Assembly: GCA_026260175.1 (NCBI GenBank)
Contig: JAKCWW010004698.1
Location: forward strand, 636 to 39,856
DNA from: Reticulitermes lucifugus
Lineage: Eukaryota > Arthropoda > Insecta > Blattodea > Rhinotermitidae
Length of the DNA stretch: 39,221 nucleotides
Direction: 5' to 3'
Below the pieces are notes generated by a model. That model was not told where the DNA came from and made no database searches. It was given only the letters and a program-made list of their open reading frames with translations. Both the position numbers and the translations under genes were made by a program. Shown here piece by piece: positions 22,899 to 34,979 of the stretch (within the stretch, counting starts at the first letter, position 1; each line of letters begins with the position of its first letter).

Positions 22899-23268
22899 AG
22901 CTAATGGTAAAAGATACATCCAAAAAACCATATAGTTTCATTTTATCATTTTATCACGAAAATATTGACGAATATCATTTAAGGATTTTATACTCTGTGT
23001 TTTTTATATATTTAAATACAGAAATTGTAAATAACTGTAATCTATAAATGATAAGAAAACTTGAAAATATGTGATATATAACATAATAGCAGACAAAAAC
23101 AATGGATGTAAAGTAAATGTAGATTACGAACCCCCTGAAGATGGCCTTGTAAAGGCTGAAACTTATGTAGGGGTTAAAGAATAAAAAGAAAAAATACGTA
23201 TAGTGCATTTCGTTGGTGTGTAATTTGTGATTTGTTTAAAAAAATTCACGGTGAAGATAATACAAAAT
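22899..23268. repeat. Dispersed repeat family A, copy 2
   Basis: This copy matches 10216-10570. It differs by an extra tttttatatatttaaa-like insertion near its start and by point changes. Unlike copy 1, it is paired with an inverted partial copy at 22714-22772. Confidence 0.8.
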
Positions 23269-23929
23269 ATATAAATAAATTCAAAATAACACTAGACTTT
23301 ATGACTTCTGTCCTGAACTTCTTTAGATGAATCTCTCTTTCCCTCTTGCCACAAGTAACATTATTAGACAACACAGTTTCTTCATTTATGGATAAGAAGC
23401 GACACGTATCATTGTTACACACGAACACTTGAAGATGCGAGAGGGCAACATTGTTACACGATGCAATAGTATATCATTGTTACATAACTCACAGATCACT
23501 GTTACACGATTATTCTCTCACAAGCAGATTTAGGACAGGAAACTCGCACTAAAACTTGAAACGACGGGTACAAACTTATCCGTCGATTTCTACTCATTAC
23601 ACCACCTCGTTCGCCTGCACACTCTGTTCATGCCACTAGCACAATAAGACGTCAGGGTTAAAAGAGTGATACGGCTGCAACTGATTGCAGTTATTAAACA
23701 AGAATGGCAGGGTGCGTTCCATTGGGTTGGGTGGTTCCGTTACACAGAGCAGTGCCAGACAAATGCACTGCTTGAAATCTCAGTCCCTAATAATAAATTT
23801 CCAGACTTGTACATAGGAATTTAAACGTTTAACAAGTTGGTTCTCGGGTCTAGGCCACAGTATAGTGGACGAGATAAGCACACAAGTAACGCAATGGCCT
23901 TTGGTTTGAAGGTGTTAGAGAATAATTTT
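23269..23929. other. Non-coding DNA
   Basis: Several attgttacac-type words recur at 23410-23510 without a clean period. No gene seen. Confidence 0.5.
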
Positions 23930-24020
23930 TTCGCGGAGCTTACTCTTCTTCCACTACCCTGAAGGTGGAGGTAGCAATATCCTCCGAAACGTTGGCACCT
24001 ATATACCAGTCTACACGGCA
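23930..24020. repeat. Fold-back repeat (CCGAAACGT family), copy 5 (one good arm)
   Basis: The right arm ggtagcaatatcctccgaaa then cgttggcacc and the outer flank tctacacggcat are clear. A left arm before ccactaccctgaaggtggag is mostly lost. Confidence 0.55.
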
Positions 24021-25267
24021 TCATATGCAAGGTGACGAAAATCTTCATATTCTTCTTTATTTGCCTGCAGCAGGTCTCAAGATCCAAACGGCCTTTACAT
24101 ACGCTGTCCCCTTCATTAGCTTATGTGAAACATTTCACACTGCGTAGCGGCAGCGACTGTGGTACTGCGGTCAGATCTGCTGCTGGCAAGCTGCGCGATT
24201 TGTAGCATGGTGGTCGGCGAGTGGACACGACCACGGCGGGGCACCGTGACACCGTGTGTAAAAGACCCCAGCATCGTAAGTTCACTTGTCCCATTCATGC
24301 ACTCATGTAAGCATACACAGACAGAAGAAGATCTGTAGACGCAATGCGTATATATACTTTGTATTAAACCGTGGAGCCACCGTGAAATTAGGAATTTTAA
24401 TGGAAACCAGGCAGCAGCTACTCACGCAAAGTTCCGCCCGGCTGTGTCTCTGTGTTTGAAACTAATCCGGATCTTAGCGTTTGTTCTCTGCACACCGCAG
24501 CGCGGTGGATTCAATACAACTCGTAAGCACACGCCTCAAGAAGTGAGGGAAGAATTCAGTCAAACCTGGTACATACAGTGAGGGTACAGTCGGCAGGCAA
24601 CGCTTTCATACTGCTAATTGAAACGAAATATCTCGCTAATTAACTAGGTAAGTAACCAAAGAGGTAAGTTAAGCAGCTAACTAAAATGGAAGGTAACCAA
24701 GTATACAGACAACCAACTAGTCAGTTAACTATATATGTAACTGTTAGGCAAGTTAACTAGTTAACGAATCAGCTTAGTGAATAGTCACGTAATCAATTAA
24801 CCATCCAGAAAACTAACCACCTAGCTAGCTATTAAATTAAAAACACAAGCTATCAACCAACAAAATATATAACTCGTTAACTAATGCGAATCCCAAGTCT
24901 CTCAATTGGAAATAATTAGGAAGGGAGTGGTTGTCGCCTGCTTGGAAACACCAGACCGGCATTCGTACGGTAGAATTTGGGGGGGGGGAAAGCGGAAGAT
25001 CTTAATCAGAATAGTCGACCCATGAACCGAGTTCTAACCGGAGATTCCTTGAGTATGCAGCAGTAGTGTTAAACTTGGTTTTATACAGTGCAGAGTCGAT
25101 AACGAAGGCTGCATTCCGGACGCTGTTGTACTTCCTCCTAATCGGTAGGCGTTAAGGCGATCTAGCGCGAGAACTGCAAGCAAGATTTTTGACCGTGCAA
25201 AGTGCACATGTTATTGCGTGGCAATAAGCCACTAACGCACACACGAAATAAAAATGTAGTCTCCTAC
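24021..25267. other. Probable intron 3' of the TIAR exon
   Basis: Immediately after the donor the transcript strand reads a U-rich patch (catttttatttcg) about 12 bases into the intron. Further on lie the decayed tetranucleotide repeat and a G10 run at 24979-24988. No next exon was found in this stretch or further down to position 1. Confidence 0.6.
24620..24900. repeat. Decayed (AACT)n-like simple repeat
   Basis: Aactaact, agttaact, ctagctagc and related tetramers recur every few bases across nearly 280 bp without a clean period, as expected of an old tetranucleotide repeat. A similar but weaker area lies at 26690-26830. Confidence 0.6.
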
Positions 25268-25363
25268 CTTATCCAGGAACAGTCTTTTGTTCATGGCTGC
25301 GAGGGCGGCAGCGGCACCCTGATGGTCGGTGAATTCCACGAACGCATACGGGTCATTTCCAGG
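25268..25363 (-). CDS. Rox8: Internal exon of TIA-1/TIAR-family RNA-binding protein (RRM1, second half)
   Basis: The minus strand reads a polypyrimidine tract and acceptor (tttttctgttacag), then 32 codons, then the donor gtaggag. The peptide starts PGNDPYAFVEFTDHQ, continues with an alanine-rich helix (GAAAALAAMN) and ends KRLFLDK. DPYAFVEF fits RNP1 (strand beta3) of the first RNA recognition motif in TIA-1, TIAR and Drosophila Rox8, where NDPY-F-E(F/Y) and AMN(K/G)R are conserved; AMNKRLFL is closer to fly Rox8 than to the human proteins. The alanine-rich part is helix alpha2, and the exon stops as strand beta4 begins. Known members have three RRMs and a glutamine-rich tail, bind U-rich RNA, help U1 snRNP at weak 5' splice sites, and join stress granules. 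The exon is symmetrical (phase 0 at both ends), so skipping it would keep the frame but remove RNP1. The preceding exon, expected to encode the beta1-alpha1-beta2 part, and the following one were not found, so flanking introns are long. It is more GC-rich than its surroundings. Confidence 0.93.
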
Positions 25364-25454
25364 CTGTAACAGAAAAACACGACAGTCAGTTGGTTCCAAT
25401 TTCATATGCCAAATAATAATTCTATAGAACTAAACAGTAACAAAATAAAAGAAA

Positions 25455-25545
25455 GAGCGTCCTGAAACCATCCAGGCAAATGCTGGGATATTACCATAAA
25501 ATAGGCCAGGGTCCCTATCACATCCTTGCACGTTTACGACAGGCA
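25455..25545 (+). mobile_element. SINE body fragment close to the TIAR exon
   Basis: The block aaaccatccaggcaaatgct followed by gggatattacc and aataggcca resembles the middle of the arthropod tRNA-derived SINE body (ccaggcaaatgctggg...ggcca). No tRNA head is seen. It lies only about 90 bases upstream of the acceptor of the TIAR exon. Confidence 0.45.
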
Positions 25546-25914
25546 ACTATACTGCCATTTGGAACATCTTTAAGGGAACTCAGAAGCGACACAATAACTG
25601 CACATAAAATTTAGCTTTGCACTGTCTAAGCATAATGGATTACGCCGCTTTGGAGGTTCGGACGCAGATAGGGGTTTAGGCTATACAAAAGAAAGAGAAA
25701 ATGTAAATAAATGAAGAATTCCAGAGCACACATATTCGTAACTGCGATTTTAAAACACGGGCTAGTCAAAAAATTCCTAACAACGGTAGAAACAATAACA
25801 GTGGATGAATGAAATAGATAGAGTAATGCACGAACAAGGTGTTCCGAAATAAGCTACTGAAAGGGAAAAAAAAGTGTTCAGCCTAGAAATAAAATGTTTA
25901 ATGACAGACCTTAC

Positions 25915-25980
25915 CTGATAAGTGAAAAGAACAAAGCCGTTCGGTATTTTACAGGAAAGGTACACTCCTCAAAACAGTCA
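25915..25980 (-). other. Exon-like segment with consensus donor upstream of the TIAR exon
   Basis: About 550 bases upstream of the TIAR exon on the same strand, an acceptor-like tract (gctttcaatgcag) is followed by 66 bases and a consensus donor, CAG|gtaagg. The length is a multiple of three, but in phase 0, which the flanking exon would impose, the segment opens with a stop codon (TGA). If ever included it would end the RRM1 reading frame, so it would act as a poison exon. In another phase it reads PNGFVLFTYQ up to the donor, which I do not recognise. The acceptor tract is mediocre, and chance is the main alternative. Confidence 0.2.
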
Positions 25981-26480
25981 CTGCATTGAAAGCATTTACA
26001 ACAGCTATCAAATACGCGTAGGCTGGGAGGCTCCAAACATGCATGTACGAGTACATGGCCTCCACGTATCGTTCCACTTTATGGACTTAATACATACAGA
26101 ATTAATAAAAATTAAGCTGAAAAGCGAAATTATTTTGAGTAATTTCACTCTTTAGTAAATACACTTTGAAAATCACTCAGCAGCTTAAAAGTGTTCTGAA
26201 AGGCTACATAATTACATAGCAATTAGCAGGAAGCCCGGTTCCGGGGATCTGTGTACATTTACTTTACAGCCCCATGACCAAATGTGTTTTGAGTTTGTGT
26301 TTACCGAGCAACAAAACAGAAACGCCATGGCAGTGTGATCACATGACATGATGGCAATTACTTAATTAAACAGAGGCCAGGTTTTAGCTAAATCTGCACT
26401 ACAAGAAACGAGGCTCAGGAAGGCCATTTGAAGAGCATTAGTGCGGTCAATCTAAGTAATAATATGGAAAATGAAAGAAA

Positions 26481-26511
26481 TGACTGACTGACTGACTGGC
26501 TGGCTGACTGA
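26481..26511. repeat. (TGAC)n microsatellite
   Basis: Four perfect tgac units are followed by tggc variants and one more tgac. Confidence 0.93.
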
Positions 26512-26689
26512 GAACAAAATGTGAACAGAAACTGAAATACGTGTACCGACGTAATTATGCGACAAGAACTTCTGTTCGTAACGACATCAAATACAAAGAG
26601 AACCAGATATAATGTTTCTAATGTAACTAATGTGCAAAATATCGCACTGGTTTCCTAATGAACAAAAATAAACATCATAACTCATTAAT

Positions 26690-26830
26690 CAACGGACTGA
26701 CTTACTTACAAACAAGTTAGCTTACTAAATAATCAACTAAGTAACGAAAAAGCTAAATAACTGACGAACGAATTAACAGACTTACTAGTCGATCAACTGA
26801 CAGTACGGTCCATGTCTTTCAGCAACTGAG
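26690..26830. repeat. Decayed tetranucleotide repeat
   Basis: Frequent gacttact, aacaagttag, aactaagtaac and aactgac words resemble the decayed repeat at 24620-24900, on the other side of the TIAR exon. Confidence 0.45.
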
Positions 26831-28179
26831 AGGCATTAACTGATTAAGAAATCTAATGTCCTTAGAAACCCGAGTTTCACCAAAGCCACACAAAATTCGT
26901 CGACTTACTCCCACCATTAGCCACGTCAATCCAGTCCAATTCATCGTAATTTATTTCTCTAATATCCATGCGAAATTTTCTCAGATTTTAGCTTTGTATT
27001 TCTAAACAAATCTCTTCTAACGAGATATTTCACCTAGAAATCTTTATTAATATCCCCCTTCACTCCTTGCATGCCCTGCTCATCTCACCCTTCGGTGAAA
27101 ATCCTGAAGCTCAACATTATTTGATTATATCCTTCAATTATCTTTCTAACCACTTCATTCCCACACACAACTTTCTCACTTAAACACTGGCAAACCGCTA
27201 GTCTTATCATGGGTTTGGCACAAAAATGGACACTTTGTATGAAAATCTCATTCAAAGAGATACAGAAGAGGAACATACGATCAAAACATATCTTAATTAT
27301 TTGAAGCATCAATCAGTTTTAGAAATCATTCGTTTCACATACAACTTGAAGAATTTACGCTAAGCCGTTCTAGCCTTTCTCCAATACGCCGCCAAACCGT
27401 GGGGTTCAATTAAGTGAAGGGACGCTAAACTGTCACGAAAGCCTGTGAATTTCGGAAGAACGTTCGAAATGTCGTTGAATGTTGTTTCCTTCGCAAACCA
27501 CAGCGACGTGAGTCAGGAAACAGCAACTCGCGAACAAGGGAATTCATAGCCGAATCACCGACGCAGAAGGGGTTAAAGAAACATGAACTAAAGGTTCAAA
27601 ATAGAGTAAAAGGGTGGGCCTTTGTAAATAGGGAAGTGAAACTTTGGGTTTCATCAAAGCAGGATAGTTCTTGATCGACTGAGTAACTACAGTGGGGTCA
27701 GGAAACACTCTGCACCGAGAAATTAGTTACCTCAATTAGTTTAATTAGTTCCGATACATGACCTGCAAGGATGGAAGAAAAACCACGAAATATATCATTC
27801 ATAAACGCCGACTGCATAATCTGGAACACAAAGTAAAGTGACCGACCATTGTCCATCCGCTGAACACTGCAATCGCAACGTCTGTAGTGTTGGCGAGTGG
27901 CGCTGGCATCGCGCACTCACCCATTCTACCAGCCGAAACCCAGCAACCAATAAGTTCTTGTTAACCCCCACATTGGCAGAACTGTGCCGGCCACAGACCA
28001 ACGTGTAATATGACAATGCACAGTGCCTGGAACCCAAAATTGACATCACGGTTCGACCCTCGTGAAACAACGTGACATTTTTCCGGGATTAGAATGGACA
28101 TGGCGCGTCATATGCAGTCAGGCTGTCAGTACTTCTTGTCTTCTAATGTGTAAACACCCTATAATAATTTGGTTCAGGG

Positions 28180-28473
28180 TAGTGCTCCCCAACCCGGATT
28201 CAGCAAAACCCTAGGGTTCCGCAGAACATCGTTAGGGGTTCCGCAATAAAGTGTGGTATAAATATAAATTTTGAAACATAGTGAAAAATTCCACATATAC
28301 CTCGAAATCTGGCGAGACTTTTTGTCTGGCAACTGGGAGTACTGGAGAAATCTTCATGTGCTACCAACTGCCTCTTTGTTTCGATTTCGTTTTCATAGGC
28401 AGGAGATATTCCGAACATGAAAAAAATACGTACTTTACGAGTTACTCCATGGAGAAACAGTTGGGAAACACTG
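28180..28473. mobile_element. Non-autonomous hAT-like element (MITE)
   Basis: The 5' end TAGTGCTCCCCAACC and the 3' end GTTGGGAAACACTG form short imperfect terminal inverted repeats of hAT type (CAGTGTTTCCCAAC). Inside the left end are two GGGTTCCGC motifs, typical of hAT MITEs. Flanks gttcaggg and ttctaggg match at five of eight positions, and the right octamer fits the nTCTAGAn-like hAT target preference. No coding potential is visible in 294 bp. Confidence 0.7.
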
Positions 28474-30008
28474 TTCTAGGGGATACAGAGCGCAGTTTAA
28501 AACTGCCACTGAACTCAAGAAGACAAAGGTATGGTAGTACCAACATTAAAACAATATGAGGGAAGGCAAGAAAGCCAAGTCACTGTCGAATATACATTGC
28601 ATCTGGTGTAGGAAAGCTACAGGAACACAGTTTTATGGTAAAGGAGTATCTGTACCTGATACACAGAAAAGGTTAATATATATTTCAGTAATGCCAACTT
28701 ATGGCAGTAAAAAACACTAAATATAATTTGGTAATATGAACAATAAACAGTGTAGGCAGTATAATCATTATATGTGATGCGGAGGAAATACCACCTCTAC
28801 TCAGAAAGACCGGGTCAGCCTGGCATAACCACAACATTTGGTGTGAAGATGTCACCATCTACAAATGACGAGTCGTGATACTACTGCCATTACACAGCGT
28901 GTGAACAATAATGCCACTATGCGATTTCTGCCAAGACACATATCAGCTATGTTCAGTTTCTAAGTTTGTGGTTTATTAGCAATGCTCTTCGTATTTTTCA
29001 TTTACGAGTATCAATTACCAATTTTGAATTTGTGATATGTTACCAGTTAAACTGCACTTCACTTACAGTTCAAAAAACTCCTAATTTGAAAAGTTCGTTT
29101 TATGACATCCTCTGTCGGTATCTGCACTATTATAGACTCGACAGCAGATGAACAAATATTAATACAAAGCATCGCAAAAATTATAATAAACACGTAAAAA
29201 TCCAAGTATTCGGAGAAAATGTTGTCCCAGTGAAACTTCGCCCACTACAAACCCCACACGCAATGACGTTTGATCACATTCATGCCTCCGCGGTGCAAAG
29301 CAGGCGGCTAGCAGCCTGAGCGACAACTCGATCCATTTTCAAGTTTGGTTTTGAACTACGTAGCATATTTGTTGTGTCAACAGTCGCAAAGAGCCAGTGC
29401 ACTTCAAGTCGACTATAGTTCCAGCAATCAACAGATCATAAGTGTTAAAAAATACCAGTACCTTATCTGCAATATCACACAATGAATCATGGAAGATACT
29501 TGATACTGATACCACAAGTAGAAGTATTCCGTCCTTGGGCACCTTCGCCTGATGCAGAGGGTTCAAGCACTATAGAACGTCCACTCATTTGGCCCCAACA
29601 TGGACCTGGACTTCGTCCAAAATACCCTTCAAAATAAACACTTTTCAGGACTAAGGGGAGGATTTCCATCTACAATTTATTACGTGAAGTCCAACCACGA
29701 TTATACATATAAAATGGTAAATGGTTGTATAATTTCAGGGCGAACTGCCAACGTTATTTAAATTACTGCTATGCTACAGAGTACCAAGCAACATAAAAAG
29801 GAACGTACACCGTATAACATGCATTTCAGTCGGACTCTAAACTATGGTTATTCACGCAGTTCAAGCTTTGCTTGCACTGAAAGACGTAAAACGCTAAAGA
29901 CACATCGGCGCTGAAACATGCATTGCAGATATGAGCAAGGAAAATAACCCGTGACGGAGAAATGTAAAAACTGAACTTGTTGGGACACGGAACTCAGTAT
30001 TCATTTTT
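28474..30008. other. Non-coding DNA
   Basis: AT-rich. Short frames on both strands without domains. Confidence 0.55.
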
Positions 30009-30645
30009 AAGACCTTTCGCACAATTGCGAGAAGCGACTATTAGCTTCGTCATGTCTGTCTGCATGGAACTCGGCTCCCACTGGACGGATTTTCATGAAT
30101 TTGATATTTAAGGATTTTTTTTTTCGAAAATCTGTCGAGATAATTCAAGATTCATTAAAATATGACAAGAGTAACGAGTGTTGTACAAGAAGACCTATGT
30201 GCATTTATGGTAATACCCCGCTCAGTTTTTCTTAGAATTTGAAATGTTTCAGACAAAAATTGTAGAGAAAATCAAAACACACGTCTTATATTCAATACCT
30301 TTCTTCCGAAAACCGTGACCTTTATAAAATAATGCGGAAAATATGGTAGAGCCAGACACGCCACACATGGCAATATAATACGGCGCATGCGCTCTGCATG
30401 CCGAATAACTAAGACAAGAATAGAGACACACACTCGTAATATTTAATGCTTATTGCTTCATAATTGATTAATTCCGCCTGGTCTCGTAAAATGTTTCACA
30501 GCAAAACAAAAACTCAGACACTGCGCTATGTCTTATCAGTTGTCTGAATGCATTTTTGCGTTTCCACTGCAACCATGGTTATGCCAACGTGCCACAACGT
30601 TACATCACACGTATATTGCCTATTTTGTTTAATTTAGAGATACAG
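30009..30645. repeat. Dispersed repeat family B, copy 2
   Basis: This is the partner of 12722-13265, with the same order of landmarks and a longer stretch between the gcgcatgcgc block and the cgtatattgcct block. The palindrome GCGCATGCGC is intact at 30383-30392, as in copy 1 (13101-13110). Confidence 0.8.
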
Positions 30646-32967
30646 CAGAAAACCACACTTTATTTTAATACGGCAGTTTGTAATGGACTTGAGCAAACAG
30701 GAACTCGTGGGATAGTACATTGACATTCCTTATTCACTCGACAAACCACTGATCTAGCACTTCGCAGCATGCAGGATTCCATTTAAAGAACCATCTTCTG
30801 TTTGCACATTCCAAAAGTAACGTAAATTATACTGTTAAAACTACGACTAGTTAGCTGACAGCCAGTTCACACTTACGAGATGACGGAAGATGCTCGTTAC
30901 ACTGACATCCATATACGTGAAATAAATTAAGACCAGAATCAGTATCGTTTCTGAAAATGATATGTCGGATGTAGCACAGTAAAGGTTGACAAATTCTTAC
31001 ATCGAGCAAATCAACTACCTGTGTGGTCAACAGCAAATATTATTATATTCATTGTGTAATTAAACAAACGCAATTGCAAATGCTAACCGCATTAGAACTG
31101 ACGGGCGCAGCAGTTAATGCGATAGGGGATAAAATTTAAAAGGGCACTTGTCACCGGCTTTCATCCCATTCGCATTAATGGAGAGAGATTGAACAAATGA
31201 CTGTTGGATTACTAACGCATTCGTTCACTCATGCACACATAAGTCTTCAGGGGTACTAGGATGGTATGGTCCAGATATGATATAAGTCCATGCACGATGA
31301 CTATGGAGTGGGTGTAAATACGGATGAGGAAGTGAGAGCTACAGGTGGTAAGCCTAGTTCACAACCAAGCCACTACCCAGTTGATAATTATGCAATAGCC
31401 TAGGAGTAAAGATAATGGCAAACTTAAAATTTTAAGATTAGAACAAGATTTTATTCTTTACAGTCGAAGTGGAATTTATAAAAATCAAAGGTTCATATGT
31501 CTGATGCAGGTACTATAAAGGTACAGCGAAGGTTATACTGCGAAAATTTGTAACTGGTTCCTGTTGAGGTAAGCATCTAAGTTTAAATAATAGTATCTGT
31601 CACATTTTGAGATTTTATTTGTATGCACTGTGAAGTAAAAATATAGACTGGATTCAGCTGGCTGAGTACAGCGCCCAGTAGCGCGCTCTTGTGAACACAG
31701 TAACGGATATTCGTGACCCTCTAAAGGCTTAAGATGTATTGCAGAGCTAACCGATTACCACCTTATCATAAAGAACTCTGCTCCGTGAAATTAGCTGAGG
31801 CATTCGGAAAGTTCGTCTTCGTCAAGTCTAAAACACATTAGAAATAAAAACTTCCTTCCCGTGTGGAAAGTTCCAGAGGACTATCAGAAGACTTTAATAA
31901 ACATTCTAGCATGTTCCTTATCACAAAGAACCATCCAACAACGTCGTATTTCATTAAATAGAGTGCCCCCTTGTGCGTCATTTGCTACTTTACGTACATA
32001 ATTGGCCTCACGTTAATTTACAGCACACACAAGCCTGTTGTTACAAAAGTACTCATCCACACAGCACTGTAAATATCATACAGCACAGGACCGTGAACTG
32101 TATTCCTTGGCGTTTCGTTAAATGTGCACAGTATGAAAACTGCATCCCATAAATGTATTAGAATTCTACGTACCGTTCTTTTTACAGCAAGCCGATTTTG
32201 GGAGCAAATGACAAACTTCGATTTGAGTTCGATGCAATATAGGAATTTCAGTAGGCCAATATAATCCTAAATTAAATTTGGCTTACAACGTTCGTTTAGG
32301 AATTCGCATCCAAAATGTGATATATATATATATATACATACCGTAAGTAGCTTCCAAGAGGCGAGACTACCATAAACGTGGAGGGGTAGGAAAATAAGAA
32401 ATCCCCATCCTGTTTTAATTGTGTATAACTCGCATAAAAATCGTAAACAATGAGTTATTCCCACCGTCTGTTAGCTGGCATCAAATACTTACTCATGTTT
32501 AAACTGCAACTTAAGAAGCCCTTATGCGTTCTGTGTTAAAAATGTATAAATAAACCAATAATGAGGACATTGTCAATCTGTCCGCACGTCTTATCTCCGT
32601 TTCACTCCTACAGATTTCGATCAACTTGCTATTTTACGATCTTCACTAAAAGATGCCGGGAAACCTGATCTTCATTCATCATGATGCAATATCATGCGCA
32701 CGTTAGCACACCTCTAACTAAAAAGGAAGTCTATCGACTTTCTTAAAATAAAACTCGAAGAGAAACTGCTTCATGTCAAAAACATACACTAATATCTCTT
32801 TAATACAACATTCATTTGAAGTACTTTTCATATACACATATGTATGTATAAGACACCAAGAACAGTCTCCGATTTACTACAATGGCATTTCTATGGTGCC
32901 ATTAGTTTTACCCTCCCTTGCTCCCAGACATAAAACAGTAAGCTTCTGAGGTCATTGGCGTTTTTGT
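30646..32967. other. Non-coding AT-rich DNA
   Basis: Only an (AT)n run at 32320-32336 is recognisable. Confidence 0.55.
32320..32336. repeat. (AT)n run
   Basis: A plain AT dinucleotide run. Confidence 0.9.
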
Positions 32968-33061
32968 AGGTGTGTGTGTGTGTGCATGTAGGTACGTATG
33001 TTTGTATGTATGTATGCGAGAGTGCGCGCGCGCGCGTGTGTGTGTGTGTGTGGGGGGGGGG
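32968..33061. repeat. Compound (GT)/(GTAT)/(CG)/(GT) microsatellite ending in G10
   Basis: The order is (gt)n, a gtatgtatgtatg-like segment, gcgcgcgcgcg, (gt)n and then ten Gs (33052-33061). The C-rich complement gives an open frame with many TH residues that is not a gene. Confidence 0.95.
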
Positions 33062-34979
33062 TGTTAAGATCGACTTATGAACAATTTCACGGACTTTCAC
33101 GAAACTTGGTATGAATATTGTACCACTGGAAGACATGCCAACTTCTTAATTTCCTACGATCAGTAATACGAAGAAGGCGGACAAGCGAACTTGTAAAGAC
33201 AGGAATGACAACAGCTACACTCAATTTAAGGCCATGAAATTGAAAAAAAACGCAATTTTTTACGGTAGTATTTTTAAAATGCAAAATAAAACAACGCAGT
33301 CATTATGACCTTGTGAAGCTAGTAGTGGCTTTTCGAAATTCTGCAAACGCGCTCATAGAAAAAGAGTGAATGTGAGGCGCACATGTACTCTGCGATGTTA
33401 GAACAAAACTGTCCACTTTTGTTAGTACAAGCGAAACGCATCAAGAAACTGAACCCACATTCACAGCTCATGCATCCGTATGTGTGAAGGCTCGCTTCTT
33501 CATTAAGTGACAACACATATGACGGAAGATTCTCGGCCCAGATATTTCATTTCTATAGCAAGACTCATAAATAATTCACATTAATTCACAAAACCACAAG
33601 TCACTCTCCGCGCCTCTCCGTTCACTGTGTATTTTATTCAAACCATATTCTAGACATGTACCACATGACACTTGTAGTATGGAAAAGATATGACAAGTGT
33701 CTTATTTGTTTTCCGCTAGCAAAACATAAAGCCTACGTTTCATACTTGAGAGGACAATAAATGGACGTTTTACCAGAGGACCAGAAACGAATGCAGACTA
33801 CATGAATAATCCCTAAAATGTTTTCAGACTACTGAATATTCAAGACCTTTCTCTCCCTTCTCTTATCTAAACTACATTCCCTCACTTCTGATGTCGAAAA
33901 AAAAATTTATTTTTTTAGTTTTCACTTTTTATATACTCACTGCCTATAGCTTATAATCCGATACAGGGATTGAGTATTGTCTTCGTACAGGATTAAAGCT
34001 CCATTGTCGTTTGTATTCCAGTGATACTGTTTGAATCTACCTTGCTTCTGCTGCCATCTCCCATCAAATCCTGCAGCACAGTTCTTCGTCTTCAAACCCA
34101 TATAACATGTCCACAAGCTTCGAGCAAGAACGGTTTAAATAATTTCCGCTAACATTTTCGTTTCAGGACTACAAACTTCATATCAAAGAAGGAAAACATG
34201 AATATGTGATGATCCCACTAACTAGGTAACTAACTTCATGGTAGGGGATCGTACTTCATAAGTTCAAAGTGGGCTACATAAGTGCTGCTTGTATGAACCC
34301 CAGAAGTTCATAATCCTTTTCATAAAAGCCAACCATTTGCCCCTACCAGACAGTTTAATTCAGTTCAAACCCCACAAAGTATTTCCCCAAGATTCTTTTA
34401 AACACCACCTTCCAATCTACGCTCACGATACTCAAGTAAATTCCCCTTAAGTCCCACAACTAAACTTTCGTACGCATTTTTTTAACAGCCCATGCGTCCT
34501 ACGCGCCTCGCCAATTCCATCTCACTTCACGATGTTAGCCTAACATAGGCCTACCACGTGCGATGTAAATACTGCAAATTATGAAGCTAACATTACATAA
34601 TTTCCTCCTTCCTCCTCCTATTTATTCTCTTTCTTATCCCAGCGTTGTTCTCAGCACTTCATACTGAAATATCCACACAGACAGAAAGAACAATTCAAAT
34701 CCATATGTGCAGGAACAATGTAAAGGGGCAGAAATATCTTCGTGTGGTCATTTTACACGGCTAACTTACGAAGACGCATCGACGCATAAATGCTTCTTAA
34801 AATGATATAAACAAATATGAACTTAAGTGGCGACAGCGTCCACTTGAAAAACCAAGAAAGTGATGATATTATAATATTAATGTGAATCGTAAGGTGTAAA
34901 AAGAGTAACTGGTCACATAACCGAATTCCGACAGGGGCCCATTTCTCCCCGATGACCAGAAACTTAAAGCTGAAGAGTA
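33062..34979. other. Non-coding AT-rich DNA
   Basis: No supported gene, RNA or repeat family. Confidence 0.55.

Larger units (their letters stand above)
25546..28179. other. Probable intron 5' of the TIAR exon
   Basis: Apart from the exon-like segment at 25915-25980 and simple repeats at 26481 and 26690, nothing coding is seen. The missing RRM1 first-half exon was looked for and not found. Confidence 0.55.

Noticed and set aside
22975-23208. 77-codon frame similar to one at 10373-10567
   Set aside because: The similarity (FNPYI.FSLYKAIFR) is real but comes from the two copies of non-coding repeat family A read on the reverse strand; frames differ in their ends and contain no domain.
28180-28473. 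Coding frames in and around 28200-28559
   Set aside because: They lie within or overlap a hAT-like MITE and have no transposase motifs.
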